From: Corynebacterium sp. MSK041
Lineage (GTDB): Bacteria; Actinomycetota; Actinomycetes; Mycobacteriales; Mycobacteriaceae
DNA: 64,000 bases
NCBI RefSeq assembly: GCF_030232265.1
Contig: NZ_JASPJK010000011.1
Location: forward strand, 1 to 64,000
Reading direction: 5' to 3'
The stretch's first letter is position 1; every line of letters starts with the position of its first letter. Below the pieces are notes generated by a model. It saw only the letters and a program-made list of their open reading frames with translations, was not told the DNA's origin and made no database searches. Shown piece after piece: positions 18,692 through 29,133 of the stretch. The position numbers and the translations under genes are program-made.

Positions 18692-19888
18692 GTGGTGCGG
18701 GTGAATCAACGACTCATCGTTCCTGACCTTGCCCGTGGCCTTGCATTGCTGGGCATCGCCATGGCAAATATTTCCACTGCCTGGATCATCGCTGACATGC
18801 CTGGCGCGACTGGCGAATATGTCGGCTGGGTCCAGCCCGGCAATGTGGCCGACCAAATCGCGGCGATGTTTGCCGCCATGTTTGTCCACGTGCGTGGCCT
18901 ACCCATGTTCTCCACGCTGCTTGGCTTCGGTGTCGGCCTGATCACCATGAGCCTGTCGCGGAAGAACTACCCGGCCAAGCAGGCCCGACTCGTGTTGGTG
19001 AAACGCTACGGCATCCTGGCTCTCTTCGGCCTTGTGCACATGTTCTTCATCTTCAACGGTGACATCATGGTCTCCTACGGTCTGTGCGGCATGGTTCTGG
19101 GCCTGCTCATCGCCGTGCGCACAAAAATCTTGCGGATCATTGCCTACTGCTTCATTGGATTCTCCATCTTCATGGCCTTCCTCGGCGCCGTTGGCGCTGC
19201 ATTCGGTCAGGACCTGATGCTTCCGCTAGATACAACAGACAACTTCACCACTCCCGCTGACTACTTCATCGATAACGCCACCTGGGGCTTCATCATGCTC
19301 ATCAATGCGGTGATGGCTAACGGTTTCCTCCTCGGCGTGATGCTCATCGGTTTCATCTGGGCTCGCGAAGGCGTGCTAGCTGACGTCAACGCACACCACC
19401 GCACCCTGCTCGTCTGGTCCGCCTTGACCGTGGCCGTCATCCTTCTCATTGGCATCCCCTTGGGCCTGGCCTCCATCGGCGTGTTCAGCGGGCGCGTTGA
19501 AGCCATCTTCATTGCCCTCAACCAGGGTTTGGGCATGATCACCGGTCCCGGCATCCTGGCCATGCTCGCGTTAGCCACCCAGCGCCTGCACAACAAGGTC
19601 CCCGTGGTGTTTTACCCCTTCGTCGCACTGGGCAAGCGTTCCATGTCCGGCTACATCATGCAGTCCCTCCTCTTTATCGTCACGGTCATGCCCTTCGGTC
19701 TCGGGTTGGGCCTCGAAGACGGCGTTGCCATGAAGCTCCTCATCGCCACCGGTATCTGGGCTGTCACTCTGGTGTTGGCCACCATCCTCGAGATCACCAA
19801 CACTCAGGGGCCCTTCGAGTGGGCGCACCGCCACCTCTCGTACGGCAAGACTGGCCGTCTGGAGCCCTACACTGTTGCTCATGCTTGA
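18692..19888 (+). CDS. DUF418-family membrane protein
   Basis: Polytopic membrane protein of about 398 residues that begins with the family motif PDLARGLALLGIAMAN and has about ten hydrophobic segments. No biochemical role is established for this family. The start is unsure: GTG codons at 18692, 18695 and 18701 are possible, no ribosome binding site is seen, and TACTGT (18682-18687) could give a leaderless transcript. It overlaps thiE by eight bases, so thiE depends on its translation. Confidence 0.82.
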   Translation: MVRVNQRLIVPDLARGLALLGIAMANISTAWIIADMPGATGEYVGWVQPGNVADQIAAMFAAMFVHVRGLPMFSTLLGFGVGLITMSLSRKNYPAKQARLVLVKRYGILALFGLVHMFFIFNGDIMVSYGLCGMVLGLLIAVRTKILRIIAYCFIGFSIFMAFLGAVGAAFGQDLMLPLDTTDNFTTPADYFIDNATWGFIMLINAVMANGFLLGVMLIGFIWAREGVLADVNAHHRTLLVWSALTVAVILLIGIPLGLASIGVFSGRVEAIFIALNQGLGMITGPGILAMLALATQRLHNKVPVVFYPFVALGKRSMSGYIMQSLLFIVTVMPFGLGLGLEDGVAMKLLIATGIWAVTLVLATILEITNTQGPFEWAHRHLSYGKTGRLEPYTVAHA

Positions 19889-20513
19889 TCTGCGCTGTTA
19901 CTTCATCACCGGCCACGGCTCGCACGAGCAGATCGTGGCGACCGCCCGCCAAGCCGCTCTCGGCGGCGCCGGCATGATCCAGGTGCGCAGCAAACCCATC
20001 AGTGCCCGCGCGCTCTACGACCTGGGCCTCGCTGTGGTCACCGCTGTTCGGTCAGTCAACCCCTCCACGCACGTGCTTATCGACGATCGCGTCGACATCG
20101 CCCTCGCCCTCCAACCCCACGGCGTCGCCGGTGTCCACATCGGCCAAGATGACCTGGACCCGCGCGTGGCACGGGAGCTGCTGGGCCCTGATGCGATCAT
20201 CGGGCTGACCACGGGCACGCTTTCACTCGTTGAGGATGCGAACCAGTACGCCGATGTCATCGACTACATCGGGGCCGGCCCCTTCCGTGCCACGCCGACC
20301 AAGGATTCCGGCCGCGAACCATTGGGGCTTGCTGGCTACCCCGAGCTCGTCGCCGCCTCCAAGCTGCCCGTCGTGGCTATCGGTGATGTCACCGTGGATG
20401 ATGTCGCTGACCTGGCTGGCACGGGCGTGGACGGTGTTGCGATCGTCCGCGGCATCATGAACGCTGCGGACCCACGCGCCTATGTTGAGCAGGTACTGCA
20501 GAACTTCCGCTAG
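19881..20513 (+). CDS. thiE: Thiamine-phosphate synthase
   Basis: Joins the pyrimidine and thiazole halves of thiamine. TIM-barrel protein of 210 residues with GAGMIQVRSK, HGVAGVHIGQDDL, YIGAGPFRATPTK and the phosphate-binding C-terminal GVDGVAIVRGIM. The ATG lies inside the end of the DUF418 gene. The thiazole genes thiO-thiS-thiG are 6 kb downstream. No TPP riboswitch was seen upstream. The TAG stop is shared with the convergent HNH gene (CTAG, 20510-20513). Confidence 0.95.
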   Translation: MLDLRCYFITGHGSHEQIVATARQAALGGAGMIQVRSKPISARALYDLGLAVVTAVRSVNPSTHVLIDDRVDIALALQPHGVAGVHIGQDDLDPRVARELLGPDAIIGLTTGTLSLVEDANQYADVIDYIGAGPFRATPTKDSGREPLGLAGYPELVAASKLPVVAIGDVTVDDVADLAGTGVDGVAIVRGIMNAADPRAYVEQVLQNFR

Positions 20514-21769
20514 TCGGCGAACGAGTCTGAATCACCTCCGTCCTCCGCGATTGGCAGGCACACATAATCGTCATCCCTGACCGGCAGAGCGAAGTCATAG
20601 GAGACGTACCGGGCGCCATCCCGGAAATCGAAGACGATATTGTGGCGGTCCCGCTGGATCCTCACATAACCGTCCGTGACAAGTGAGTGGCAGCCAGAGC
20701 ACAGCGGCAAGAGGTTATCCAGGTTTGTCATTCCGCCATCTGCCCACTCCCGTATGTGGTGGATTTCCATGAAGCGCCGATGGATACAACCCGGCATTGC
20801 GCACTGGCCTCCCCACATCGCCATCAACGCCTTCACCTGCTTGTCCGTGGCCAGACGCGCACCTCGGCCGACGTTGAGCACCAGCCCGTGTTTGTCCACG
20901 ATGTTCAGCTTCATCATCGCGTTGGACACGATGTTCGCTAGTGCCGTGGATGGTGCACCAGCATTGTTGGGCAGGTAGGCCTCGCCGCTCACCGTCATCA
21001 TCACATTCACCTGCGCAGCCGGTGCACGCAGCGCGTTCTTCGGGTTTGTGCGCACAATATTCACCATGCCCATGAGCGCGTAGAGCATCGCCCGCCCGGT
21101 GGGGAGCCCGAAACTGGACTTGTCCCGCTTCGCTAGCTGCTTCTCCTCGTCGATTTTCTGGTTGTAAAGGTTGTCGATGCTGGCATCGTCGTTAAGCTCC
21201 GCGAGCTCTTCTTCCCCCGCACAAAACGCGAGGTGACCGATCTTGAGAGCTGCTGCCAGCGCTTCCCCGTCGACGGCGTTGAGCTTGCCCCACACGTTCA
21301 CGTCGCCGTTCTCGTCCTGGCTCATGCGGAGGTAATGCTCCGGATAGTCCTCGCCCGCACCCGTTTTCGGCTTGCCGGCGAGCGCGTGCTCCAGCCCGTG
21401 ATAGCCGAGCTCTATCGCGCGATTGACCAGTTCAACCTCATTATCTGGGGCGAGATATTTGAGTAGAAGGCGCACTGCGGAATAGCTCAGCTTGCCTTCC
21501 CCAAACATCAGCTTGAGGTACGGGAAACTCTCTAGCTGGCGGGCGACCGCCACGTATTCGTAGGCTGTGGAATGAGAGATCCCCAATCTTCGGATCAACC
21601 ACGCGCTCGTGCTCGTTGCCCCGAGCTCTTGGGCTAACCCGAGGTAATCAAACTCCGCGATCTGCGCCAGGAGCGAAGCCTTAGAACGCATCATCGTGGC
21701 ATACGTATCAATGATCCTCGCGCCTACATGCGCAGCTAGAAGGTTCGGCTCCGCAAGTGTCGCTGTCAT
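20510..21769 (-). CDS. DUF222 / HNH endonuclease domain protein (13E12-type)
   Basis: Protein of 419 residues: an N-terminal helical DUF222 region and a C-terminal HNH site with paired Cys (CAMPGC, CSGCH) and HHIREWADGG, a metal-dependent nuclease signature. This family (REP13E12 in mycobacteria) is multi-copy in actinobacteria and poorly understood. A sequence resembling a LexA/SOS box lies at 21837-21852, upstream of the start, so DNA damage may induce it. The stop overlaps that of thiE. Confidence 0.9.
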   Translation of the reverse strand: MTATLAEPNLLAAHVGARIIDTYATMMRSKASLLAQIAEFDYLGLAQELGATSTSAWLIRRLGISHSTAYEYVAVARQLESFPYLKLMFGEGKLSYSAVRLLLKYLAPDNEVELVNRAIELGYHGLEHALAGKPKTGAGEDYPEHYLRMSQDENGDVNVWGKLNAVDGEALAAALKIGHLAFCAGEEELAELNDDASIDNLYNQKIDEEKQLAKRDKSSFGLPTGRAMLYALMGMVNIVRTNPKNALRAPAAQVNVMMTVSGEAYLPNNAGAPSTALANIVSNAMMKLNIVDKHGLVLNVGRGARLATDKQVKALMAMWGGQCAMPGCIHRRFMEIHHIREWADGGMTNLDNLLPLCSGCHSLVTDGYVRIQRDRHNIVFDFRDGARYVSYDFALPVRDDDYVCLPIAEDGGDSDSFAD

Positions 21770-21836
21770 GATGTCCCCCTATTTGTTCGTTGTAAATGTG
21801 TCGTGGGGACACCATACAAAACGAGCGCGACATCAT

Positions 21837-21852
21837 TCGAACGACAATTCGA
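21837..21852. promoter_or_regulatory. Candidate LexA (SOS) box
   Basis: The 16-base TCGAACGACAATTCGA matches the actinobacterial LexA consensus TCGAACANNTGTTCGA at 11 of 14 fixed positions. It lies 68 bases upstream of the DUF222/HNH start, a plausible operator position. Confidence 0.4.
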
Positions 21853-22009
21853 ACATAACCTAAGGAAATGAGTCCGCATTGCGGACTCCCTGGGACTTTG
21901 CGTTCATACCAAAACGTAGGCTTCAAACGCGCCACAAAACGCATCGAGCACTTATTCGAAACTAACCTAAGAAAAAGAGTCCGCATTGCGGACTCCCTGG
22001 GGTTTTATA
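21848..22009. repeat. Direct repeat pair, each with an 8-base hairpin
   Basis: Two copies of about 50 bases (21848-21898 and 21957-22008) share AACCTAAG, then a perfect hairpin GAGTCCGC-ATT-GCGGACTC, then CCCTGGG. Hairpins are at 21870-21888 and 21977-21995. The second ends in GGGGTTTTAT and looks like a terminator. They fill much of the gene-free stretch 21770-22172 between the HNH gene and atoE. Together they may insulate the two divergent genes or be REP-like elements. Confidence 0.75.
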
Positions 22010-22123
22010 GGCCCAATAGATGGCCTCCCGCGGGAACCCGCCCAAACTCATAAAGATTATGGGGTAAGCCATTTTTATTTATAGTTTTTCCCTCAAACCC
22101 ACTCGAAGGCACCATTTTTTCGG

Positions 22124-22144
22124 CATAATGTGACCTGTCCCACT
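22124..22144 (+). promoter_or_regulatory. Promoter and possible GlxR site upstream of atoE
   Basis: CATAAT (22124-22129) is a good -10 box. Overlapping it, 22129-22144 matches the GlxR (cAMP-receptor) consensus TGTGANNTANNTCACA at 9 of 12 fixed positions. Such placement would let GlxR repress short-chain fatty-acid use. The match is modest. Confidence 0.35.
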
Positions 22145-22172
22145 ATCTAGCTCTGATGAACGGAGGAATCAC

Positions 22173-23573
22173 ATGGCAACAGCTATCGACCAGCGCGAGT
22201 CACAAAAGCCACCGCGTGACCCATTCTTCGCCCGAGCCATGCGACCAATCAATCGACTAATTGAGGAGTACACGCCTTCTGCCCTTACCTTTGCGATTGC
22301 GCTCACCGCTGTAGTGGCAATCATGGCGCTCCTCTTCACCGATGCTGGTCCAGCTGACATTGCTCTTGGTTGGGGCGACGGGCTTTCCGGCCTGCTGGAG
22401 TTCATGACGCAAATGGCCCTCGTGCTCCTCCTGGGGTCGATCCTCGCTGGCACCAAAGCGGTGCGCACTTTGCTGAGCAAACTTGCCACGGTTCCCAAGA
22501 ATCCGCTTTCCGCGTACCTATTCATCTTTGGCATTACCGCTATGGCCATGCTCTTTTCCTGGGGTCTTGGACTGATTCTGGGCGCCATTCTGGCCAAGAA
22601 TGTGGCCGTTCAATTCCACCAGCGTGGCGAGCGAATCAGTTTCCCCATGCTCATTGCCTCCGCATACTCATCCATGGTTGTGTGGCACATGGGCTACTCG
22701 GGCTCTTCACAGCTCACTGCAGCAACGGAAGGGTCTTTCATTGCTGAGCAGCTCGGCCACACCATCCCCTTGTCCGACACGCTTTTCGCATGGTGGAACC
22801 TGGTCACCATCGTTTTTACTCTTGCGTGTGTCGCACTTGTCCTTTTCATCCTCGCACCACGAGAAGTGCAAGTCTCTCATCTAATTAAGGACGAGACGGT
22901 AGCCCAGCTCGTCGATGCAGAAGATGTCGCTGCGCCGAAGGATACGATGGCAGACCGTGTCGACGCCTCGCGGATCCTCACACTAGTCGTTGGCCTGGCA
23001 CTTGTGACCTATCTCGTGCTGCACTTCATTAATGGTGGCAGCGTTACTCTCAACATCGTCAACTGGACGTTCCTTACCCTCATCTTCCTCTTGGTCCGCA
23101 GCCCCCACGAGCTTGGCCAGCTAACTAAGGAAGCGGCTTCGAACGTCGGCGACATCCTGCTCCAGTTCCCTCTCTATGCAGGCATTATGGGCATCATGAC
23201 CTCGACGGGTCTTGCGGCAATCTTGTCCAACTCCATTGTTGCCGTTGCTACCCCGGAAACGCTGGGCGTCCTCGGCTTCATTTCCGCCGGAATCGTGAAT
23301 TTCTTCGTGCCATCAGGCGGTGGCCAGCTCGCTGTCCAAGGGCCCATCCTGTTGGATGCCGCCCAGCAAATGGGCGCCTCACCCGAAATGGTTGTCATGG
23401 CGATTGCTTACGGCGACCAGTGGACAAACATGATCCAGCCATTTTGGGCATTGCCAATGCTCGCTGTCGCCGGCATGAAGATTCGTGATGTCCTGGGCTA
23501 CACCACAGCAACACTTGTTGCTGCCGGAATCCCAATGGCAATCATGATGCTCATCGTCGGATACACCGTGTAA
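22173..23573 (+). CDS. atoE: Short-chain fatty acid transporter AtoE family
   Basis: Inner-membrane carrier for butyrate or acetoacetate, 466 residues with about 11-12 membrane segments. The family-typical [15 protein letters not shown] and [17 protein letters not shown] are present. Good ribosome binding site (CGGAGG). It begins a two-gene operon with the fused 3-oxoacid CoA-transferase 32 bases downstream: uptake of the acid, then CoA activation. Confidence 0.92.
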   Translation: MATAIDQRESQKPPRDPFFARAMRPINRLIEEYTPSALTFAIALTAVVAIMALLFTDAGPADIALGWGDGLSGLLEFMTQMALVLLLGSILAGTKAVRTLLSKLATVPKNPLSAYLFIFGITAMAMLFSWGLGLILGAILAKNVAVQFHQRGERISFPMLIASAYSSMVVWHMGYSGSSQLTAATEGSFIAEQLGHTIPLSDTLFAWWNLVTIVFTLACVALVLFILAPREVQVSHLIKDETVAQLVDAEDVAAPKDTMADRVDASRILTLVVGLALVTYLVLHFINGGSVTLNIVNWTFLTLIFLLVRSPHELGQLTKEAASNVGDILLQFPLYAGIMGIMTSTGLAAILSNSIVAVATPETLGVLGFISAGIVNFFVPSGGGQLAVQGPILLDAAQQMGASPEMVVMAIAYGDQWTNMIQPFWALPMLAVAGMKIRDVLGYTTATLVAAGIPMAIMMLIVGYTV

Positions 23574-23605
23574 ACCCTGCTACTTCAACCCGTATTGGAG
23601 CTGTA

Positions 23606-25072
23606 ATGTCTCACTCGAAAATCGTTCAGAACGCAGAAGAAGCCCTAGCCGGTCTCTCTAACGGCATGACACTTGCTGTTGGTGGTTTCGGTATTTGCGG
23701 TAATCCGCTAATCCTACTCAGGAATATCGTTCAAACAGAACTCAGAGATCTCACCGTGTACTCGAACAATCCGGGCACGATGATTGATGATCAGCACCTC
23801 GGCTTGTCACTGTTGTTCCAAGCTAAACAAGTGAAGAAGTTCTGTGGTTCCTATTTTGGATTCAACAAAGAATTTGAACGCCAGTATTTCAACGGCGAGA
23901 TCGAAGTAGATCTCATCCCCCAAGGCACCCTGGCCGAAAAGCTCCGCGCTGGCGGCGCAGGTATTCCGGCTTTTTATACCGCCACCGGTGTGGATACTGC
24001 CCGCGCAGACGGTGGACTCCCTGAGCTTTACGGCAGCGATGGCAACTTGGCCCGCGAGTCGCAACCGTTAGAAACACGTGAGTTCACTTTCAAGGGCACG
24101 ACTCAGACTTATGTTCTGGAAGAGGGCGTCGTAACTGATTTCTCTCTTCTCCGCGCGTGGAAGGCTGATCCGGAAGGCAACTTGGTTTTCCGTCGCACGG
24201 CCAACAACTTCAATGCTGATGCGGCGACATGCGGAAAGATCACAGTCGTCGAAGTGGAGAACCTCGTTGAAACGGGTGATCTCGACCCCGATGAAATTGA
24301 TGTTCCCAGCATCTTCGTTGATCGCATCCTGCCGCTGACACCAGAGCAGGCTGAAGACAAGTATGTGGAACGCGCAACGGTGCGGTCTCACGAAGAAGAG
24401 CACGACACAAAGAGCACAGCGAATGACTCTCCTGAAAAAGGATGGAGTCGCCTCCAGATTGCTGAACGCGCCGCACTTGAATTGCAGGATGGCGAATACG
24501 TCAATCTGGGCATCGGAATGCCCACAGCGGTTGCTAACTACATTCCAGACGGAATCTCGGTGACCCTGCAATCCGAAAACGGCATCCTCAAAACGGGCCC
24601 CTTCCCTTACGAGGAAGAGCTCGACCCAGACATCATCAATGCTGGTAAGGAGACTGTCACTATTCTTCCCGGGGGCGCGACGTTCAGTTCTTCTCTGTCC
24701 TTCGCAATGATCCGTGGCGGGCATGTAGACACCGCCATCCTTGGCGCGCTGGAAGTGTCTGAAAAAGGCGATATCGCCAACTGGAGCATCCCGGGCAAGA
24801 AAATGACCGGTATGGGCGGGGCCATGGATTTGGTGAAGGGAGCGCGCAAAGTCATTGCCGTCATGGACCACGTTTCCAGGAAAGACGGCGCCCCACGTGT
24901 GCTGAAGGAGTGTGCTCTGCCACTCACAGCCAAGGGAGCAGTAGACAAAATCATTACAAATCTCTGCGTTTTCGACGTGACCGACCAAGGCCTAGTCCTC
25001 GTCGAGCTCGCACCGGGAGTCACCGAGGAGGACATCGCTGCAGCGACCGAAGCGAGCTATACGGTTGCCTAG
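23606..25072 (+). CDS. Fused 3-oxoacid CoA-transferase (A+B subunits)
   Basis: Transfers CoA between succinyl-CoA or another acyl-CoA and acetoacetate-type acids. One chain of 488 residues carries both halves usually split in bacteria: the A half with [12 protein letters not shown] and [12 protein letters not shown], a charged linker at about 260-285, and the B half with the catalytic Glu in LQSENGILK and GMGGAMDLV. It follows atoE, so it probably feeds imported acetoacetate or short acids into the acetyl-CoA pool. It shares its stop bases with the convergent gene (CTAG, 25069-25072). Confidence 0.92.
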   Translation: MSHSKIVQNAEEALAGLSNGMTLAVGGFGICGNPLILLRNIVQTELRDLTVYSNNPGTMIDDQHLGLSLLFQAKQVKKFCGSYFGFNKEFERQYFNGEIEVDLIPQGTLAEKLRAGGAGIPAFYTATGVDTARADGGLPELYGSDGNLARESQPLETREFTFKGTTQTYVLEEGVVTDFSLLRAWKADPEGNLVFRRTANNFNADAATCGKITVVEVENLVETGDLDPDEIDVPSIFVDRILPLTPEQAEDKYVERATVRSHEEEHDTKSTANDSPEKGWSRLQIAERAALELQDGEYVNLGIGMPTAVANYIPDGISVTLQSENGILKTGPFPYEEELDPDIINAGKETVTILPGGATFSSSLSFAMIRGGHVDTAILGALEVSEKGDIANWSIPGKKMTGMGGAMDLVKGARKVIAVMDHVSRKDGAPRVLKECALPLTAKGAVDKIITNLCVFDVTDQGLVLVELAPGVTEEDIAAATEASYTVA

Positions 25073-25674
25073 TCCTCCATCTCCGCGAAGGCCTCCTCCA
25101 CCGAGTCATGCTCCTCGCGGGATTCCTCCCACACTTCCTTTGCGGCGGAGAGATTCACGAAGATGATGATCGCAGCGACGATGATGTCGAACCAGGCGGT
25201 GGCCCACACGAAGGTGAGCAGTCCAGCGAGGATGATGAGGAGGTTGGCCAATGCATCGTTACGCGCAGCCAGCCAGGCACCCGTTGCTAGCGACGACCCC
25301 TGGTTGCGCAGGCGCAACAGGATCACGGCGCAGATCAGATTGACCACGAGAGCGCCGAGCGCGATGCCAGTTAGACCCGACGGCGACGGCGGCTCCGGGT
25401 TGATGATCTTCAGAACTACGGTCACCAGCGCGGCAACAGCCGGAATAAGAATGAGGCCGGAAAGAACGGAGCCTGCCACGCGACGCTTAGAAGCCGGCCA
25501 CGCCACCGCAAAGAAAACCAGCAGGTTAATGGCGGTGTCTTCGAGGAAGTCTGCCGAGTCGGCAAAGAGAGACGCCGAGCCGATCGCGATAGCAGCTGTG
25601 AACTCGACGAAGAAATAGCCGAGATTCAGCAGCGCCACGATCAGAACGGCGCGACGAATACGTTGTTCAGTCAT
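25069..25674 (-). CDS. Cation diffusion facilitator-like membrane protein
   Basis: Protein of 201 residues with about six membrane segments. [17 protein letters not shown] and [16 protein letters not shown] correspond to the two metal-site helices of CDF transporters. It lacks the usual C-terminal cytoplasmic domain and ends in an acidic tail. It probably moves a divalent metal. It starts two bases after the ectC-like gene stop and forms an operon with it. Confidence 0.75.
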   Translation of the reverse strand: MTEQRIRRAVLIVALLNLGYFFVEFTAAIAIGSASLFADSADFLEDTAINLLVFFAVAWPASKRRVAGSVLSGLILIPAVAALVTVVLKIINPEPPSPSGLTGIALGALVVNLICAVILLRLRNQGSSLATGAWLAARNDALANLLIILAGLLTFVWATAWFDIIVAAIIIFVNLSAAKEVWEESREEHDSVEEAFAEMED

Positions 25675-25676
25675 AG

Positions 25677-26051
25677 CTAGTAGCTGCTGAATCCGTCGTC
25701 TGAAAGCGTGTGCTTTTCATCGCCGGTGATCGCCGGGTTGAAGATGGAGACGAGGATCAGGTCCTCGTCTTTGCCGCCACGCAGGTAGTGCGCGTCGTGC
25801 TCGTCGAGGACGTAAATCGTGCCCGGGGTGATCGGGTACACGTTGCCCTCGGTGTCCTCGACCTCGCCGGAGCCAGCGATGCAGTAGCAGGCTTCGAGGT
25901 GGTTGCGGTACTGCAGTTTGGACTCGGTGCCGGCGCGCACGACGGTGTGCGCGACAGCGAAGCCCATGTTGTCTTTCGCGGTGAGCACGCGCTCGGAGGT
26001 GCCGCCACCCCACTCAACAGTTTCGACATCTTCTCGGGAACGAATGAACAT
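25677..26051 (-). CDS. ectC: Ectoine synthase-like cupin (orphan EctC)
   Basis: Cupin-fold enzyme of 124 residues resembling EctC, which closes N-acetyl-diaminobutyrate to ectoine. Visible hallmarks: [27 protein letters not shown] with the metal-binding Glu, and [16 protein letters not shown] with Tyr and His ligands. I chose the ATG at 26051, preceded by AAGGAG; the frame opens at 26078. No ectA or ectB is in the window, so it may use an imported precursor or another substrate, as do other solitary EctC proteins. Confidence 0.8.
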   Translation of the reverse strand: MFIRSREDVETVEWGGGTSERVLTAKDNMGFAVAHTVVRAGTESKLQYRNHLEACYCIAGSGEVEDTEGNVYPITPGTIYVLDEHDAHYLRGGKDEDLILVSIFNPAITGDEKHTLSDDGFSSY

Positions 26052-26099
26052 GATTCTCCTTCCAGTTACCCGTTCCACGGTACGCGTAAGCTCGTGGGC

Positions 26100-26591
26100 A
26101 TGATTCTTGCCATCATCACCGCAGAAGTTGCGTTCTGGCTCTGTTTGTTTGGCGGAATGTTCCTGCGCTATGCCCTTAAGTTGCCTAAAGCAGGAATTGT
26201 GCTGCTAGCGGCAACCCCCCTCATTGACCTTGCTTTACTCGTTTACACGTTTTGGAGTCTGGCCGATACGCACCGCGCAAATTTTTTCCACGCATTCGGC
26301 GCTTTCTACGTCGTTTTTTCCATTGTTTTCGGCAAAGATCTGGTTCTCGCACTGGACAAGAAGTGGCGTGGTGAAACAGAGATCAGTGGTGAGGGCTTCA
26401 GCCGCTCGATCCGCGACAATCTGATCCGCGCGGTCATTGCCTCCGGGATCACCATCCTCATCCTCGTAGCCATGGTCTTTGTTACAGGCATCGCCGGTAG
26501 TTTTTGGTTGTTCTATTGGATCATTGCTATGGCGTTTCTGCCGGCCTGCTGGTGGGCAATCGATAAATGGGTGGAAAGAAGGAAAGCATGA
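26100..26591 (+). CDS. Small integral membrane protein upstream of thiO
   Basis: About 163 residues with four to five hydrophobic segments (roughly 1-20, 28-50, 60-80, 110-130, 135-155) and a short charged tail. No family recognised. The ATG at 26100 is chosen because the upstream frame overlaps ectC; a leaderless or weak-site start is likely. Its stop overlaps the thiO start (ATGA), so it may serve thiamine or its precursors, by analogy with the DUF418-thiE overlap. That role is speculative. Confidence 0.65.
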   Translation: MILAIITAEVAFWLCLFGGMFLRYALKLPKAGIVLLAATPLIDLALLVYTFWSLADTHRANFFHAFGAFYVVFSIVFGKDLVLALDKKWRGETEISGEGFSRSIRDNLIRAVIASGITILILVAMVFVTGIAGSFWLFYWIIAMAFLPACWWAIDKWVERRKA

Positions 26592-27665
26592 AGGTCGCAG
26601 TAGTAGGCGCAGGAATTATTGGCTTATCGACGAGCCTTACCCTCGCCGACCACGGCCACCAGGTCACCGTGTACGACCCAGCACCAGCTAGTGGTGCCAC
26701 GTGGCATGCGGGTGGGATGCTCGCCCCGGCGGCTGAGGTGGTCTACCAGCAGGATCCGCTGTTTCCACTCATGATCGCGGCCGGGAAGTGGTACCCGGAG
26801 CTCATCGCGCTGATACAGAAGTACACGGACTCCCCCACCGGCTACCGCACGGAGGGAACACTGGTGGTGGCTAAGGACCACGCGGACAAGACCCACTTGG
26901 AAGAGCTGCAGGAATACCAGCAGCTGCATGGGATGACCACGGAGCGCATCACTACGCGGGAGGCGCGGAAGCTCGAGCCGGCGCTCGCTCCCGCCATCAG
27001 CGGTGCCGTGCATATCCCCGGTGACCACCAAGTGCGGCCGCGTCTCATCGCGGCAGCGCTGCAAGATGCGTGCCACAATGCCGGGGTGACGTTCGTGGCG
27101 GAGACGGTGAAAGATGTCAACGATGTCGCAGCTGATCAGGTGCTGCTGGCCAACGGTTTGGGCGCCCGCGAAACGACGGGCTGGTTCGAGGGCACGACCC
27201 CGTTGAAGCTGCGCCCGGTATACGGCGACATGGTAGAGCTGCGCGTTCCGGAACACCAGCAGCCACTGGTTAAGCGGGTGATTCGCGGGTTCGTGGAGGA
27301 CCGGCCGATCTACCTCATCCCGCGCGAAGACGGAACGCTCACCATCGGCGCCACCACCCGCGAGGACGACCGCCCCGAGCCACAGGCAGGCGGGGTGCTG
27401 CAGCTGCTGCGCGACGCCAGTGAGATTGTGCCGGGAATTGAGGAATGCGACATCATCGAAACCCACGTTGGAGCCCGTCCAGGCTCCCCGGATGATCTGC
27501 CGTACCTTGGCCGGGTGAATGACCGGGTGGTGGTGTCCACTGGCTATTTCCGCCACGGAATCCTGTTGACGGGGGTGGGGGCTAGGTGTGGGGCGGAGAT
27601 CGTCGAGAAGCTTAAGCCCTCCGTAGACTTGGAGGCCTGTAACCCGCTGAGGCACAAGGAGAACC

Positions 27666-27685
<20 letters not shown>
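26588..27685 (+). CDS. thiO: Glycine oxidase ThiO
   Basis: FAD enzyme that oxidises glycine to dehydroglycine for thiazole formation, 365 residues. FAD-binding VVGAGIIGLSTSLTL at the N-terminus; GATWHAGGMLAPAAE and the C-terminal VVSTGYFRHGILLTGVGA fit the DAO/ThiO family. I chose the ATG at 26588, which overlaps the previous stop and follows AAAGGAAA. First enzyme of thiO-thiS-thiG. Confidence 0.93.
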
Positions 27686-28651
<966 letters not shown>

Positions 28652-28719
28652 CCGAAAACTCCGTAGAATGTACATGACGGGGGCCACATGGGCCCCGCGC
28701 TACCTCAAGGAGTTCAACC

Positions 28720-29133
28720 ATGAAACGCACACTTGGCGCCACGGTTCTCGCCGCTGGTCTTGTCACCGCCGCGTTCACTCCGAATGCGGCAGCCAACCCC
28801 AACTACGTATCCAACGCCAACAACACCGTCCGCTGCTACATGGTCGAGGGTGAAACACTCTGTGTCAGCGACATCGGCCGCGACGCGCAGCCGGAGTGCA
28901 ACCCGCCGAACCATCTCATCCCGGCCGTGTCCATCCAGCGCAACTGGGTGGGCACCAAGTGCTGGAACCAGGGTTTTGATGGCCAGCCAATGCGCCTCAA
29001 CCCGCTGCAGATTCACGTCAACGGCAGCAGGGTTGTCATCCCAGGTTTGGCCGGTGAGTTGTACGTCCTTGACGTGGCAAAGCCGGCGCTGGTTCGCGCC
29101 GGCACGCACAATGCAGTGTTGTTTGCCCTCTAA
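28720..29133 (+). CDS. Small secreted protein with four cysteines
   Basis: Protein of 137 residues with a clear signal peptide (about 1-25, ending NAAA). The mature chain has four Cys (VRCYM, TLCVS, PECNP, KCWNQ), enough for two disulfides, and ends in a beta-rich region. No family recognised. It has its own promoter (TAGAAT at 28664-28669), a GGGCC/GGCCC leader hairpin and an AAGGAG site. It ends directly against the convergent BCCT gene. Confidence 0.8.
   Translation: MKRTLGATVLAAGLVTAAFTPNAAANPNYVSNANNTVRCYMVEGETLCVSDIGRDAQPECNPPNHLIPAVSIQRNWVGTKCWNQGFDGQPMRLNPLQIHVNGSRVVIPGLAGELYVLDVAKPALVRAGTHNAVLFAL

Noticed and set aside
26040..26110. TPP riboswitch upstream of the thiO or thiE operons
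   Set aside because: No CTGAGA / CTGATCTGGATAATACCAG-like core was found in either upstream region.
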